DNA of 64,000 bases from Gemmiger formicilis (GCF_016900095.1 NZ_JACJJP010000015.1:1-64000); one strand, 5' to 3'; positions 39,086-48,729 are shown, numbered from the stretch's first letter. Made by a program: numbers and translations. The notes: generated by a model from the letters alone, not told the origin.

Positions 39086-41184
39086 TTGCCGCCGCCTTTC
39101 TGCCGGTCAAAGTCCAGCTTGAAGTTGACGTACTGGCCGGTGTCCTCCAGCACCACGGTGGCGTCGTAGGTCTTGCCGCTTTTCTCGGAGTACAGCCCCG
39201 CCACATGGGCGCGGCCATCTTTCAGCAGCGCCTCCACGATGGCCTTGGTGGGCTGCTTGCGCTTGGCGGCCCACCACTTACTGTTCTTCCAGATTGCAAA
39301 TTTGCAAGATTTGTCCTGGCAGAAGAAGCCTTTTTGCATTTCTGCAATTTCACCGCCGCAGCGGGGGCATCTGCCCACTACCTCACGGGGCGGGGTGAAC
39401 AGGTACTCGCTGCCCTTGATGACCTGATAGGTTTCCACCAGCTCCTTCAGCATGGCGGTGATCTCGGCCATGAAGTCCTCCGGGGCCAGCTCGCCGCGCT
39501 CGATCTCGCCCAGACGGTACTCCCACTCGGCGGTCAGCAGCGGGGATTGCAGCTGCTCCGGCAGGACGGTAATCAGGGAAATGGCATCGTGGGACGGCAG
39601 GAGCTGTACGGTTTTCTTACTCTTTTTCCGTTCCAGAAAGCCGGTGGACACCAGCTTCTCCAAAATCCCGGCACGGGTGGCAGACGTCCCCAGCCCTTTG
39701 CGCTCGGCATCCTCCGGCATATCGTCTTTCCCGGCAGTTTCCATCGCGGAGAGCAAGGTGTCCTCGGTGAAATGCTTGGGCGGGGTAGTCTTGCCCTCCT
39801 TGACGGCGGCACCGGCGACCGGCAGCTCCTGGCCCTCGGACAGTTCAGGCAACGCCTTATCTTCGGAATTGCCGTCCTGTTCCGGCGCACTTTTCATGCT
39901 GGCCCGGTAGGCAGCGTCCAGCGCCCGCCAGCCGGGCTGCTTCACCGTGCGTCCTTTGGCGGTGAACGTTGCTCCCGCGCACTCTACTGTGATAGCGGTC
40001 TCGGCGTAGGTATAGGGCTGGGCCACCGCACACAGCAGCCGCAGGGCCACCAGCTCCAGAATGGCCCGTTCACCCACCGGCAGAGCGGACAGGTCCGCTT
40101 CCCGGAGGTTGCGGGTGGGGATCACCGCATGGTGGTCGGTCACTTTCTTGTCGTTGATGACCGTTGCTACATCGCAGGAGATGGCGATGCCTTTGCGGAA
40201 CGGCATGGCGTTGGCGACCAGATTCACCAGCACCGGCAGGCCCTCGGCCATATCGGAGGTCAGGTAACGGCTGTCCGTCCGGGGATAGGTGCAGAGCTTC
40301 TTTTCATAGAGGTTTTGCAGATAGTCCAACGTCTGCTGCGCCGTGAACCCCAGCAGGCGGTTGGCGTCCCGCTGGAGGGTGGTGAGGTCATAGAGGGCAG
40401 GCGGCTTCTCGGATTTGTCCCTGCGCTCCACCTTTTTCACCGTGGCCGTGCCGCCCTGACAGGCACTTTTCAACTGTTCGGCATCGGCTTTCTTGTCCAT
40501 CCGGGCACTGGCAGCGGTAAAACCGGGCAGGTCCAGCGCCACGGTATAGAACGGCACCGGCTTGAAGGCGTCGATCTCGGCCTCCCGCTGGACGATGAGG
40601 GCCAGCGTCGGGGACATGACCCGCCCGATATTGAGGGTGCGGTGGTACAGCACCGAGAACAGCCGGGTGGCGTTGATGCCCACCAGCCAGTCGGCCTTGG
40701 CCCGGCAGAGGGCCGCCTGGTGCAGCCCGTCATAGTCCGCGCCGGGGCGCAGGTGTGCAAAGCCCTCCCGGATGGCGGAATCCTCCATGCTGCTGATCCA
40801 CAGCCGTTTCATGGGCTTCTGGCAGCCCGCCAGGCAGTAGACGGTGCGGAAAATCAGCTCGCCCTCACGCCCGGCGTCGCAGGCGTTCACCACCTCGGTC
40901 ACGTCCTCCCGCCGCAGCAGGGTCCGTAGCACGTCGAACTGATCCCGCTTGTCCTTGGCGATGGTGAAGCGCCAGGACTCCGGCAAAATGGGCAGGTCAT
41001 CATAGCGCCACTTGGCGTAGTCGGGGTTGTAGGTGGCGGCGTCCGCCAGCCCGGCCAGATGCCCCAGGCACCAGCTCACCAGCCAGCCGCCGCCCTCCAG
41101 GTAGCCGTCTTTGCGGGAAGTGGCCCCCAGCACAGCGGCCAGGGATTTTGCCACCGAGGGCTTCTCGGCAATTACCAATTTCAT
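39082..41184 (-). CDS. topB: DNA topoisomerase III (ICE type)
   Basis: A 700-residue type IA topoisomerase. The Toprim domain begins MKLVIAEKPSVAKSLA, with DAGREGELIFR at about 107-117; the catalytic Tyr is in CTYPRTDSRYL. A C-terminal zinc-ribbon (CPRCGGEIAEM...CQDKSCKFAIW) and a basic tail follow. It would relax or decatenate ICE DNA during transfer or replication. The ATG at 41184 overlaps the preceding stop (ATGA), with GGAGG upstream. Confidence 0.93.
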   Translation of the reverse strand: MKLVIAEKPSVAKSLAAVLGATSRKDGYLEGGGWLVSWCLGHLAGLADAATYNPDYAKWRYDDLPILPESWRFTIAKDKRDQFDVLRTLLRREDVTEVVNACDAGREGELIFRTVYCLAGCQKPMKRLWISSMEDSAIREGFAHLRPGADYDGLHQAALCRAKADWLVGINATRLFSVLYHRTLNIGRVMSPTLALIVQREAEIDAFKPVPFYTVALDLPGFTAASARMDKKADAEQLKSACQGGTATVKKVERRDKSEKPPALYDLTTLQRDANRLLGFTAQQTLDYLQNLYEKKLCTYPRTDSRYLTSDMAEGLPVLVNLVANAMPFRKGIAISCDVATVINDKKVTDHHAVIPTRNLREADLSALPVGERAILELVALRLLCAVAQPYTYAETAITVECAGATFTAKGRTVKQPGWRALDAAYRASMKSAPEQDGNSEDKALPELSEGQELPVAGAAVKEGKTTPPKHFTEDTLLSAMETAGKDDMPEDAERKGLGTSATRAGILEKLVSTGFLERKKSKKTVQLLPSHDAISLITVLPEQLQSPLLTAEWEYRLGEIERGELAPEDFMAEITAMLKELVETYQVIKGSEYLFTPPREVVGRCPRCGGEIAEMQKGFFCQDKSCKFAIWKNSKWWAAKRKQPTKAIVEALLKDGRAHVAGLYSEKSGKTYDATVVLEDTGQYVNFKLDFDRQKGGGK

Positions 41185-41381
41185 TTTTGCTTCCTCCTTT
41201 CGCGCAGCCACGCAGTCAGCTCTTTGTGGCAGAAACCCACACAGGGCTGGCCGGGGCGGTAGGTTCCGCAGCCATAGCAGGGGTGGCCGGAAGATAAAGA
41301 GGGAGGACGGGAAGCTGCCTTCCCGCCCTCCGGCCTGCGCGTCATCATGGGTTCATAGGGGCTGTCGGTGAACCGGGTCAT
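41181..41381 (-). CDS. Small cysteine-rich protein
   Basis: A 66-residue protein with a Cys/His-rich segment (HPCYGCGTYRPGQPCVGFCHKE) that could bind zinc, and a basic end. It overlaps the DUF4366 stop and the topB start, both as ATGA, which makes it a translationally coupled link. Function unknown. Confidence 0.65.
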   Translation of the reverse strand: MTRFTDSPYEPMMTRRPEGGKAASRPPSLSSGHPCYGCGTYRPGQPCVGFCHKELTAWLRERRKQK

Positions 41382-42160
41382 TGGGCCGGGTTCTCGCTTT
41401 CCTCATCGCCGCCCCCGCCGGCGTCCTCCGGCTCGTCGGATTCCTCGGTCTCCCAGGGGTCCGCATCCTCCTGTTCGGTATCGTCCTCGCCGTAGTCGTA
41501 ATCATCCAGGTTGTCGCTGCCCTTGGTCTTGGGCTTCTGCTTGATGAATTTGAAGTAGACCAGCGCACCGATGCCGCCCAGCACAGCCAGCACCACCAGC
41601 AGCATCGCCGGGTTCAACCCTGCCGGTTCCTGTTCCGGCTCCGGGTCTGTTTCCGGGGCGGGCGTGGGTTCCGGCTCCTGGCCCGTACACTCCGCCATAT
41701 TCACAGCGCAGACAGGGCAGGCCGTGTTCACCGCACCGGCGGCGCACTTTTCCGTACAGTTGCAGACAGCGGGCGTTTCCTCCGCCGTCTCACTGTCCTC
41801 CATCAGCGCCTCTAGGTCGGCCTCGTCCACCTGGTTCAAAAAGTGGACGGCGGTCTCCTTGTCCTCGTTGGCGCGGTCAATGAGGATATAGAAGTAGTTG
41901 CCCGCCTTGGTGGTGACGGTGATGAGCTGCTTGTTGCCGCCGTAGTCATCCACCAGGGCGGCGTTGCCCTCCGGAGTCAGGGCGGGACTGTCCTCGGTTT
42001 CCTCCACCACCACGTTGCTGTCGTTGGTGGCATCCGCCGCCGGTGTGGCCGTAGGCGCAGGGTCAGCGCCCTGGGCAAAGGCGGTCACAGAGAAGCCGCC
42101 CATCAGCATCAGACAGGTGCAAAGGGCGGCAAAAGTTCTCAAAATCTTTTTATTCTTCAT
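41378..42160 (-). CDS. DUF4366-type membrane-anchored surface protein
   Basis: A 260-residue protein with a signal peptide (KKILRTFAALCTCLMLMGG, cut near AFA) and an outside domain of about 150 residues with a CNCTEKC...CPVC cluster. A proline/glutamate spacer, one membrane helix at about 186-206 and an acidic cytoplasmic tail follow. This matches DUF4366 proteins of Tn1549-like transfer regions. Possible role in mating-pair contact or channel assembly, inferred from place. Confidence 0.82.
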   Translation of the reverse strand: MKNKKILRTFAALCTCLMLMGGFSVTAFAQGADPAPTATPAADATNDSNVVVEETEDSPALTPEGNAALVDDYGGNKQLITVTTKAGNYFYILIDRANEDKETAVHFLNQVDEADLEALMEDSETAEETPAVCNCTEKCAAGAVNTACPVCAVNMAECTGQEPEPTPAPETDPEPEQEPAGLNPAMLLVVLAVLGGIGALVYFKFIKQKPKTKGSDNLDDYDYGEDDTEQEDADPWETEESDEPEDAGGGGDEESENPAQ

Positions 42161-42404
42161 GGGTCATTTCCTCCTGTTCAGAATCGGCGGGACCCACCGC
42201 CCGGCCGGACACCATGCCGCCAGACAGCATGGCGGACAGCTGGGCCGGTGTCATACGCAGGGCACGCACCATCTGGACGATCTCCAGGTTCTCCGCCTCG
42301 GTTTTCTGCGCTTCCAGGTCTTTCAGCTTTTCCTGCTGTTCCGCGATCTTCTCGCGGGTCTTGGCGATCTCCTGGTCGATGCGCTCAATTTTGTTTTTAG
42401 CCAT
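42150..42404 (-). CDS. DUF4315-type small coiled-coil protein
   Basis: An 84-residue protein starting MAKNKIERIDQEIAKTREKI, a heptad-rich coiled coil, followed by EIVQMVRALRMTPAQL. This matches DUF4315 proteins that pair with DUF4366 in CTn elements. The ATG at 42404 has AGGAGTG upstream, and its end overlaps the DUF4366 gene start. Confidence 0.82.
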   Translation of the reverse strand: MAKNKIERIDQEIAKTREKIAEQQEKLKDLEAQKTEAENLEIVQMVRALRMTPAQLSAMLSGGMVSGRAVGPADSEQEEMTHEE

Positions 42405-42437
42405 AGTCAAATCACTCCTATTCTTCATAAAAATTTG

Positions 42438-44171
42438 TCACCAGTTCATCAAGCCATAGCCTTTGATACACTGATAATCAAGGGAATAACTCTTGATCTT
42501 GCAGGCGTCGCCGGAATTGCCTTCCACGGTGTAAACCCGGCTGCCATCGGTGCCGACAACAATGCCCACATGGTCGGCGCTGCCATCCAGGTCCCAATCG
42601 AAGAAGATAGCGTCGCCGGGGGCGATGTTGGCGTAATCCCGCCCGCCCCATTGTCCATGCGACTGGAACCAGGGGATGCCCTGGGACTGGCAGGCGGCAA
42701 AGCGCGGCTCGGAAAGGCCCATCTGGCCGTAACACCAGGACACGAAGCAAGCACACCACTCCACGCGGGAATTAAAGCCGTACCAGCTCCAATAGGGCTG
42801 GCCGCCCACGTTGCCCACCTGGCTTTTGGCGATGTCCACCACCGCCTGATTGCCGGGGCGGGTGCCGTTTACAAACTCCACACCGGCCAAACTTTCAGAA
42901 TCGCTGGTGTCGGCGGACCCGCCGCCGAAGATCAGGGGCTTGTTGCCCAGCGTCTGCCGGTACACCTGGTACATTTCCAGCTGGTCCGGCGTCAGCAGTT
43001 CCGACGCCACGGAGGAGATGGGCTTGCTGGTGAGGGTCACATTTAAGATGTAGTAGTTGTAGGGCACTTCCACGTCATACTCGTTGCCCTCGCTGTCCGT
43101 CCGGGTCTCGGTGCGGTAGCGCACCTCCACTTCCTCGGTCAGCGTCAGCTGGTATTGGGCCGCAAAGATGCGTTCCAGCTCCGCCTGGGCGCTTGCCCGC
43201 GTGTAGCCTTGCAGCACAGCGGACAGGTAGGCCGCCAGCTCGTGGGGGTCGTGGCCAATCATATCCAGGTCATAGCGGTATTCGTCATAGCCGGGGTGGC
43301 TGCTCTCGATGTTGTCGATCTCGGCTTGCAGCGCGGCCTCCTTGGCGGCGTAGTCGGCTTCCACCGCCACCAGCTCCGGGTCATCCGAAGGATAGGTGGT
43401 GCCGGAGATCGCCGAACCGATGCTCTGCGCCATCATAGAGCAGGAGGACATGGTGTTGAGCAGCAAGCAGACGATTAAAAATAGGCCCAGGGCGATGCCA
43501 AAGCCCTTTTTGTGGCGCATCACATAGGCCCCGGCTTGCTGGGCTTTTTCCTTGACCGTCTTGGCCGCCTTGCCGGTCTTTTGGGCGGCACCGGCGGCGG
43601 TCCCGCCAGACTGTGCGGCCCGTTTGGCGGCGGCGTACTGCTTCTTGATCTGCTGTTTCTGCTGCCAGCGGGACAGCGGGTTGCTGGCCGCCGCAGGGTT
43701 TTCATAGACGGATTTCTGGAACAGCGCCTCGATGTTGGTCTTTTCCAACTTCCGCTCGGCCTGGGCGGCCTTGCGGTAGGGTTTCAGCTTGTGGCTGCGG
43801 TAGCCCTCCCGGACCAGATGCACGCCGGTCTCCACGGCTTCCTCGGACTTGTGGGCGCTTTCCACGCCCACGTTATCGTCCTCGGTCTTGCGGATCTCCT
43901 GATGGAGCTTACCCGCCACCGCGTTGCCCGGCGCGTCCCGCACCGTATGGGACAGTTTGGAGGGCGGCCGGGGCTTATCCTCCAGCACCAGCTTGGTCGT
44001 GACCTTGCCGGTCTTTGGGTCCACCTCGGCCCGCTTGACCTGCTTTTTCGGGATTTTTGCCTGCGCCTTGTCCGCTTTGGCGGCGGCCTTTTCCGCCTTG
44101 CGGATGGGCTTTTCCAGCGCCGGGTCTGCCCGTTCTTCCTCCGTGAAGCGCAGGCGCGGTTCCTTAATCAA
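42438..44171 (-). CDS. CHAP-domain peptidoglycan hydrolase (VirB1-like)
   Basis: A protein of about 577 residues: a basic cytoplasmic N-terminal region (about 1-215), one membrane helix (about 222-245), an outside linker domain, and a C-terminal CHAP amidase/endopeptidase with Cys in EWCACFVSWCYGQMG and His in ADHVGIVVG. It would open peptidoglycan for the conjugation channel. The start is a TTG at 44171 overlapping the upstream stop by 8 nt, with GGGGGA upstream; the longer frame lacks a site. Confidence 0.88.
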   Translation of the reverse strand: MIKEPRLRFTEEERADPALEKPIRKAEKAAAKADKAQAKIPKKQVKRAEVDPKTGKVTTKLVLEDKPRPPSKLSHTVRDAPGNAVAGKLHQEIRKTEDDNVGVESAHKSEEAVETGVHLVREGYRSHKLKPYRKAAQAERKLEKTNIEALFQKSVYENPAAASNPLSRWQQKQQIKKQYAAAKRAAQSGGTAAGAAQKTGKAAKTVKEKAQQAGAYVMRHKKGFGIALGLFLIVCLLLNTMSSCSMMAQSIGSAISGTTYPSDDPELVAVEADYAAKEAALQAEIDNIESSHPGYDEYRYDLDMIGHDPHELAAYLSAVLQGYTRASAQAELERIFAAQYQLTLTEEVEVRYRTETRTDSEGNEYDVEVPYNYYILNVTLTSKPISSVASELLTPDQLEMYQVYRQTLGNKPLIFGGGSADTSDSESLAGVEFVNGTRPGNQAVVDIAKSQVGNVGGQPYWSWYGFNSRVEWCACFVSWCYGQMGLSEPRFAACQSQGIPWFQSHGQWGGRDYANIAPGDAIFFDWDLDGSADHVGIVVGTDGSRVYTVEGNSGDACKIKSYSLDYQCIKGYGLMNW

Positions 44172-44544
44172 ACCATTCCCCCAGCATGAGGGAGGCCGCC
44201 ATGCTGGAAAGCTCCGCATAGGCCGCCAGCCCCAGCGGACCCACAAAGCGGCACTCGGTCAGGCAGGCGTAGAGCTGGGCCACCACGTCGGCCAAAATCT
44301 GGACCTCGGTGCCCTCCAGCACAGTCTCACCGGCCTGCCCGCGCTGGACCTTGGCGGCGCACAGAATCTCCACCAGCCGCAGCAGGCCGGTCTCGCCGGT
44401 CTCGGTCAGTTCAGCGGCCTGGTCCGCCGCCGTGCGGCACTCGGAAACGGCATCCGCCATCGCCGTCAGGAGCGCGGTGCGCTGGGTTTCCAGCGCCCGG
44501 TCCAGAAACATCATGTGGTCGTTATGCAGAATTTCGGGTTTCAT
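44164..44544 (-). CDS. Hypothetical ICE protein between VirB4 and CHAP
   Basis: A 126-residue helical, alanine- and glutamate-rich protein (RLVEILCAAKVQRGQ, ADVVAQLYACLTE). It overlaps the VirB4 stop (ATGA) and the CHAP start. Not recognised; possibly a channel accessory by position. Confidence 0.65.
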   Translation of the reverse strand: MKPEILHNDHMMFLDRALETQRTALLTAMADAVSECRTAADQAAELTETGETGLLRLVEILCAAKVQRGQAGETVLEGTEVQILADVVAQLYACLTECRFVGPLGLAAYAELSSMAASLMLGEWFD

Positions 44545-46988
44545 CGTCCATCAGCCTCCTTCATTTCCTGGGGTTTGGTCGTCATAATGCGATACAGTTC
44601 GGTATTCTTGGGGAAGTGGTCCACAAAGGGCAGGATGGTGGAGCCGTAGAACAGCAGCCCCTCGCCCTCGCCGGAGTGGGTCACATAGGACAGCTGGTGC
44701 GGGGAAATGCCCAGCTGCCGGGCCAAAATCTGCCGGTCACCGCCCGCCTGGTTGAGCATATACACGAAGTCGGAGTTTTCAAAGATGTTTTCCACCTCGC
44801 GGCTGCTCAAAAGGTCTTTGACATTCTGCGTGATGCCCGTGGGAATGCCGCCCCACTTACGGAACCGCTTCCAAATCTCCACCGTATAGGCGGCGGTCTG
44901 TTCCTCTTTCAAGAGCAGGTGCATCTCGTCGATGTAGTAGCGGGTGGACTTGCGGGCCGCCCGGTTGATGGTGACGCGGTTCCACACCTGGTCCTGCACC
45001 ACCAGCATACCGATCTTTTTCAGCTGCTTGCCCAGCTCCTTGATGTCGTAGCAGACAATGCGGTTGTTGATGTCCACGTTGCTGCGGTGGTTGAACACGT
45101 TGAGGGAGCCGGTGACGTAGATTTCCAGCGCCGTGGCGATGTACTGCGCCTCTTTCTCGTCCTGCGCCCGCAGCAGGTCGTACAGATCCTCCAGAATGGG
45201 CATATTCTCCGGGCGCGGATCGTTGAGGTAGTCCTGATACACCAGCCGCACACAGCGGTCAATAATGGTTTTCTGTACCGGCTGCAATCCGTCCTTGCCG
45301 CCCACGATCAGCTCGCACAGCGACAAGATGAAGTCGGATTTCAGCGACAGCGGGCTTTCATCGTCCGAATAGTCCAGGTTCAGGTCCATCGGGTTGATAT
45401 AGTTGGTGGAGGTGGGCGAGATTTTGATGACCTGCCCGTGCAGGCGCTCCACCAGCGGCGCGTACTCGGCCTCCGGGTCACAGATGATGACATCATCGCT
45501 GGTGAGCAGGAAGCAGTTAGCGATCTCACGCTTGGCGCTGAACGATTTGCCGCTGCCCGGCGTGCCTAAAATCAGGCCGTTGGGGTTTTTCAGCAGCTTG
45601 CGGTCCACCATGATGAGGTTATTGGACAGGGCGTTGATGCCGTAGTACAGCGCCTCTTTGCCATTCTGAAAAAGCTCCTGGGTGGTGAATGGCACGAAGA
45701 TGGCGGTAGAGCTGGTAGTCAGCCCGCGCTGGATCTCCACCTGGTTCAGCCCCAGCGGCAGAGAGGACATCAAGCCTTCTTCCTGCTGGAAGTCCAGCCG
45801 GGTCAGCTGGCAGTTGTACTTCTGCGCGATGGAGCTCGCCTGGAAGATGTTGTTGCCCAGCTGGCGGGGATTGTCCGCGGTGTTCAGCACCAAAAACGTC
45901 ACCAGGAACATCCGCTCGTTGCGGCTTTGCAGGTCCTGCAACAGCTTCTTGGCCTCGGCCCCGTAGGTAGCAAGGTCGGACGGGATGATGTCCATGTCAT
46001 ACCCGGCGCGGACGGCCTTTTTCTGTTCCTCGATCTTGCTGCGGTCCAGGTCGGTGATCTTGCGCTTCACCGTCTTGATGGCCTTCACCTGGTCCACCGA
46101 CTGGATGTGCAGGTTGACGATGAGGGAACTTTCCATATCGAGAAAATCCGCCAGCATACGGTCATTCAGCTCCGGGGCCAGAATCTGCACGAAGCTGACG
46201 GCCCCGTACTTCTTTCCCATGCGGAACTGCTTGCCGGTGCGGAACTCGAAGCCGGACGGAGCGATAAAGTCTTTGGTGGAAAGGCCGCTGGGAGCCAGCC
46301 AGTCCCACTCGAACTGGAACGGTGCCTGCTCGTCCATGTGGAAGATGGCGTGGAGCTGGGCCAGCCGAGCTTTGCCGTCCAGGACCTCGGCGGCCACGCC
46401 CAGCCGCTTGAAGTTGTTCAGCACATCGGTCTCGATACGCTCCAGACGGGGCTTGGCGGAGCGGATGCTGTCGGCCTCGATGGAAAAGGTCAGGTACTTG
46501 GTCTTGATGAGGCCGTTGTTGCCCCGCGCCAGCTGGTTTTGCAGCATCTGCGTGTACTCCACCCGGATGGGGTCAAAGTCATCTCCCTGAGCCGGGATGG
46601 TGATGCTGTTGGCGAAGGTCTCCTGGGACGCTGCCAGGTTCAAAAAGGACAGCTGGAAACGGATGGAGCTGTCAAAATAGTTGAGGAAATCGCACCAGCC
46701 TTCAAAGATGGCGGTCTTGTCCTCGTTCTGGCTGAGCTGGTAGTTGATGTCCTGGAACTGGATGGTCTTGGTGTAGCGGCCATCCGCCACCTTGCAGATG
46801 CCGTCCGGCCACATCCGCTCATAGGGGATGCTGTCCTGGGCGGACTGTTCCTTTTTGCCCGTGCGGTTGGCGCGGGCAATCGCTGCCTCGATCTGTTTGC
46901 GTTCGGCGCGGGTCAGCTTACGCCGGGGTTTGGTCTGCGGCTCTGCCGGTTCAGCCTGCCGCTTTGTCTTTGCCGCGAACAATGTCAT
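44541..46988 (-). CDS. virB4: VirB4-type conjugation ATPase
   Basis: An 815-residue protein of the VirB4/TraE/ConE family that powers type IV secretion. Walker A LGTPGSGKSFSAKRE and Walker B RYYIDEMHLLL are visible, with the DVIICDPEAEYAPL segment between. I chose the ATG at 46988; AAGGAGG is close to it (3 nt), so the TTG at 46982 is an equally possible start. The gene begins inside the PrgI gene, overlapping it by 38 bp. The longer open frame upstream is a shadow of that gene. Confidence 0.92.
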   Translation of the reverse strand: MTLFAAKTKRQAEPAEPQTKPRRKLTRAERKQIEAAIARANRTGKKEQSAQDSIPYERMWPDGICKVADGRYTKTIQFQDINYQLSQNEDKTAIFEGWCDFLNYFDSSIRFQLSFLNLAASQETFANSITIPAQGDDFDPIRVEYTQMLQNQLARGNNGLIKTKYLTFSIEADSIRSAKPRLERIETDVLNNFKRLGVAAEVLDGKARLAQLHAIFHMDEQAPFQFEWDWLAPSGLSTKDFIAPSGFEFRTGKQFRMGKKYGAVSFVQILAPELNDRMLADFLDMESSLIVNLHIQSVDQVKAIKTVKRKITDLDRSKIEEQKKAVRAGYDMDIIPSDLATYGAEAKKLLQDLQSRNERMFLVTFLVLNTADNPRQLGNNIFQASSIAQKYNCQLTRLDFQQEEGLMSSLPLGLNQVEIQRGLTTSSTAIFVPFTTQELFQNGKEALYYGINALSNNLIMVDRKLLKNPNGLILGTPGSGKSFSAKREIANCFLLTSDDVIICDPEAEYAPLVERLHGQVIKISPTSTNYINPMDLNLDYSDDESPLSLKSDFILSLCELIVGGKDGLQPVQKTIIDRCVRLVYQDYLNDPRPENMPILEDLYDLLRAQDEKEAQYIATALEIYVTGSLNVFNHRSNVDINNRIVCYDIKELGKQLKKIGMLVVQDQVWNRVTINRAARKSTRYYIDEMHLLLKEEQTAAYTVEIWKRFRKWGGIPTGITQNVKDLLSSREVENIFENSDFVYMLNQAGGDRQILARQLGISPHQLSYVTHSGEGEGLLFYGSTILPFVDHFPKNTELYRIMTTKPQEMKEADGR

Positions 46989-47334
46989 ACACCTCCTTGT
47001 CGAGATTTGCCTGCCGCTCCAACACGGCATAGAAGTTGTTGGTGCGGTAGGGGCGCTGCTTGGGCCGGATGACGGCCACCTTGAGGATGTTGCCGATGAT
47101 CTTTTCCAGGGGCTGGCCGTGTTTTTCATACATCGCCAGCATGAAGAAGGGCAGCATGACGAGCATCATGCACATGGCCGCCACGCTGTTGCCAGCAGGA
47201 CCCCGGAGCAAAAAGAAAAGCGGCACGCCGATGAGCGCCCCGCAGCCGAAGCAGACAAGCTGTCTCTTGGTTAAGTTGAACGCGACCTTGGTTTTGACTT
47301 TCGTCAGGTCTTTGGGTACGGGTACATAAGCCAT
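46951..47334 (-). CDS. PrgI family membrane protein
   Basis: A 127-residue protein with MAYVPVPKDLTKVKTK at the start and two membrane helices (about 32-48 and 53-70), then a basic C-terminal part. This is the PrgI-type partner (VirB3-like) that precedes VirB4 in Gram-positive conjugation systems. The ATG at 47334 has AAGGAGGG upstream. Confidence 0.88.
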   Translation of the reverse strand: MAYVPVPKDLTKVKTKVAFNLTKRQLVCFGCGALIGVPLFFLLRGPAGNSVAAMCMMLVMLPFFMLAMYEKHGQPLEKIIGNILKVAVIRPKQRPYRTNNFYAVLERQANLDKEVYDIVRGKDKAAG

Positions 47335-47356
47335 TGGTAAATTCCCTCCTTCCGGG

Positions 47357-48226
47357 TCAATGTGCGTTGAATACGGCTTTGGACAGGCTGCCGGTCTTGA
47401 ACAGCGTAAAACACAGCAGCACGGTATAGCCCACACAGCTCCAGATCGCCATGATGATGTCCTCCTCGGTGGCGATGTTCTGCACCAGTACGGCGTAGAT
47501 CGCTACACAGACGATAATCAAAAATGCCTGGAAGCCCAGAGCCAGCAGGCTGCGCAGGTAGTTCTGGCCCATGCCGCCCCATTCCTTGCCCATCATGGTC
47601 GCCATCGGGATGGGGGCCACCGACGTGACAAGGTAAATTTCGATCATACGGCCATAAATGACGATGAAAATGCAGATATACAGCGCCCACATGGTAATGC
47701 CGATAAAGAGCGACTGGAACCACAGGCCGAACAACGGCCCCAGGTCCATATCCATCAGCCGGGACTCCATATCGGTCATAACAGCGGAGATGTCGATGGA
47801 AGCGTCCGAACCGATGATGCCGGACGCCTGGGCCACCACGCTTTGGGCCATGTCGAACACGGCCATGACGAGGTTCCAGGTGTTGGTGACGAGCAAAATC
47901 GCGGCGGCGGATTTGAACACCCATTTGAAGATCATCCAGGTGTCCACGTCATGCAGGTTGTTGCGGTCGGTAATCATCTGGATCAGCTCCAGCGTCATCA
48001 CGATAGCCAGGATCACGCCAGCAATCGGCACCATGATGGAGTTGGAGAGGTTCTGGATCATACTGAAAATGCTGCCGTTCCACCCCTGCGGGGTCTGGCC
48101 CACCTGTACGGATATATCCGCGACCTGCTGATTTACGCTGTCGAACATCCCCGATAAGTTTCCCATGATGCCGCCCACCAGCATCTCTTTCAGCCAGTTG
48201 GTAAGGGCATCCAATAAGAAATCCAT
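47357..48226 (-). CDS. VirB6/TrbL-like channel protein
   Basis: A 289-residue polytopic membrane protein with about five helices (around 60-82, 105-125, 168-200, 218-245, 252-272). It has a MDFLLDALTNWLKEMLVGGI start and a conserved APIPMATMMGKEWGGMGQNYL loop typical of the CD0411/VirB6-like family. It would form part of the inner-membrane channel. AAGGAGG precedes the ATG. Confidence 0.85.
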   Translation of the reverse strand: MDFLLDALTNWLKEMLVGGIMGNLSGMFDSVNQQVADISVQVGQTPQGWNGSIFSMIQNLSNSIMVPIAGVILAIVMTLELIQMITDRNNLHDVDTWMIFKWVFKSAAAILLVTNTWNLVMAVFDMAQSVVAQASGIIGSDASIDISAVMTDMESRLMDMDLGPLFGLWFQSLFIGITMWALYICIFIVIYGRMIEIYLVTSVAPIPMATMMGKEWGGMGQNYLRSLLALGFQAFLIIVCVAIYAVLVQNIATEEDIIMAIWSCVGYTVLLCFTLFKTGSLSKAVFNAH

Positions 48227-48296
48227 ACGGTGTCAAACCTCCTTTCAGCCCCTCCCGCTGTGCGCGGGAGGGGGCGAGGATTTCAGCGGGGTACGA

Positions 48297-48515
48297 TCAG
48301 ACGGTGAACAGGCCGGACAGCAGCGGTACAAGGACCATGCCCACGATGGCGACGCCCGCGCCGGCCATCAGCTGTTTCATGCCCTGCGACTTCGCGCCGG
48401 GGTTGTCGTTGCCGTAACCTTCCAGCAGGTTGATGACGCCCCATACGCCGAGACCGGCACCGAGGGCGATAACGAGGGTCTGGAGAACGGTGATTGCCTG
48501 ATTGAAAAATTCCAT
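48297..48515 (-). CDS. Maff2-family VirB2-like pilin
   Basis: A 72-residue protein with two hydrophobic helices separated by a short loop (VLQTLVIALGAGLGVWGVIN, and LMAGAGVAIVGMVLVPLLSG). This matches the Maff2 family, the VirB2-like component of these ICEs. No clear Shine-Dalgarno sequence precedes the ATG, and an 11-bp inverted repeat spans the leader. Confidence 0.85.
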   Translation of the reverse strand: MEFFNQAITVLQTLVIALGAGLGVWGVINLLEGYGNDNPGAKSQGMKQLMAGAGVAIVGMVLVPLLSGLFTV

Positions 48516-48525
48516 AAATAAAGTT

Positions 48526-48623
48526 GGCCGGAATCAGTTTGAAAAGTTTGATTTAGTCATGGTTCATAGGCATACAAAAGCCGGATGATCGCCGCCCGCT
48601 TTCCGGGGGCTTGATTCCGGCCT
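48526..48623. repeat. Inverted repeat spanning the pilin leader
   Basis: GGCCGGAATCA (48526-48536) and TGATTCCGGCC (48613-48623) are perfect 11-bp complements separated by 76 nt. They occupy the gap between VirD4 and the pilin gene and may fold in the mRNA. Confidence 0.6.
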
Positions 48624-48729
48624 TCCTCCTTTTTCATTTTTTGATAGAGATCGTCCGCTTTGTACGCCAATGGCCCCGTCCGGGGCGGTTGTGGCGGGTA
48701 GATAGGACCCCTCCTTTCATAGCGGAGCA

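Noticed and set aside
39205-40929. A 574-codon plus-strand frame
   Set aside because: Antisense to topB, without any motif.
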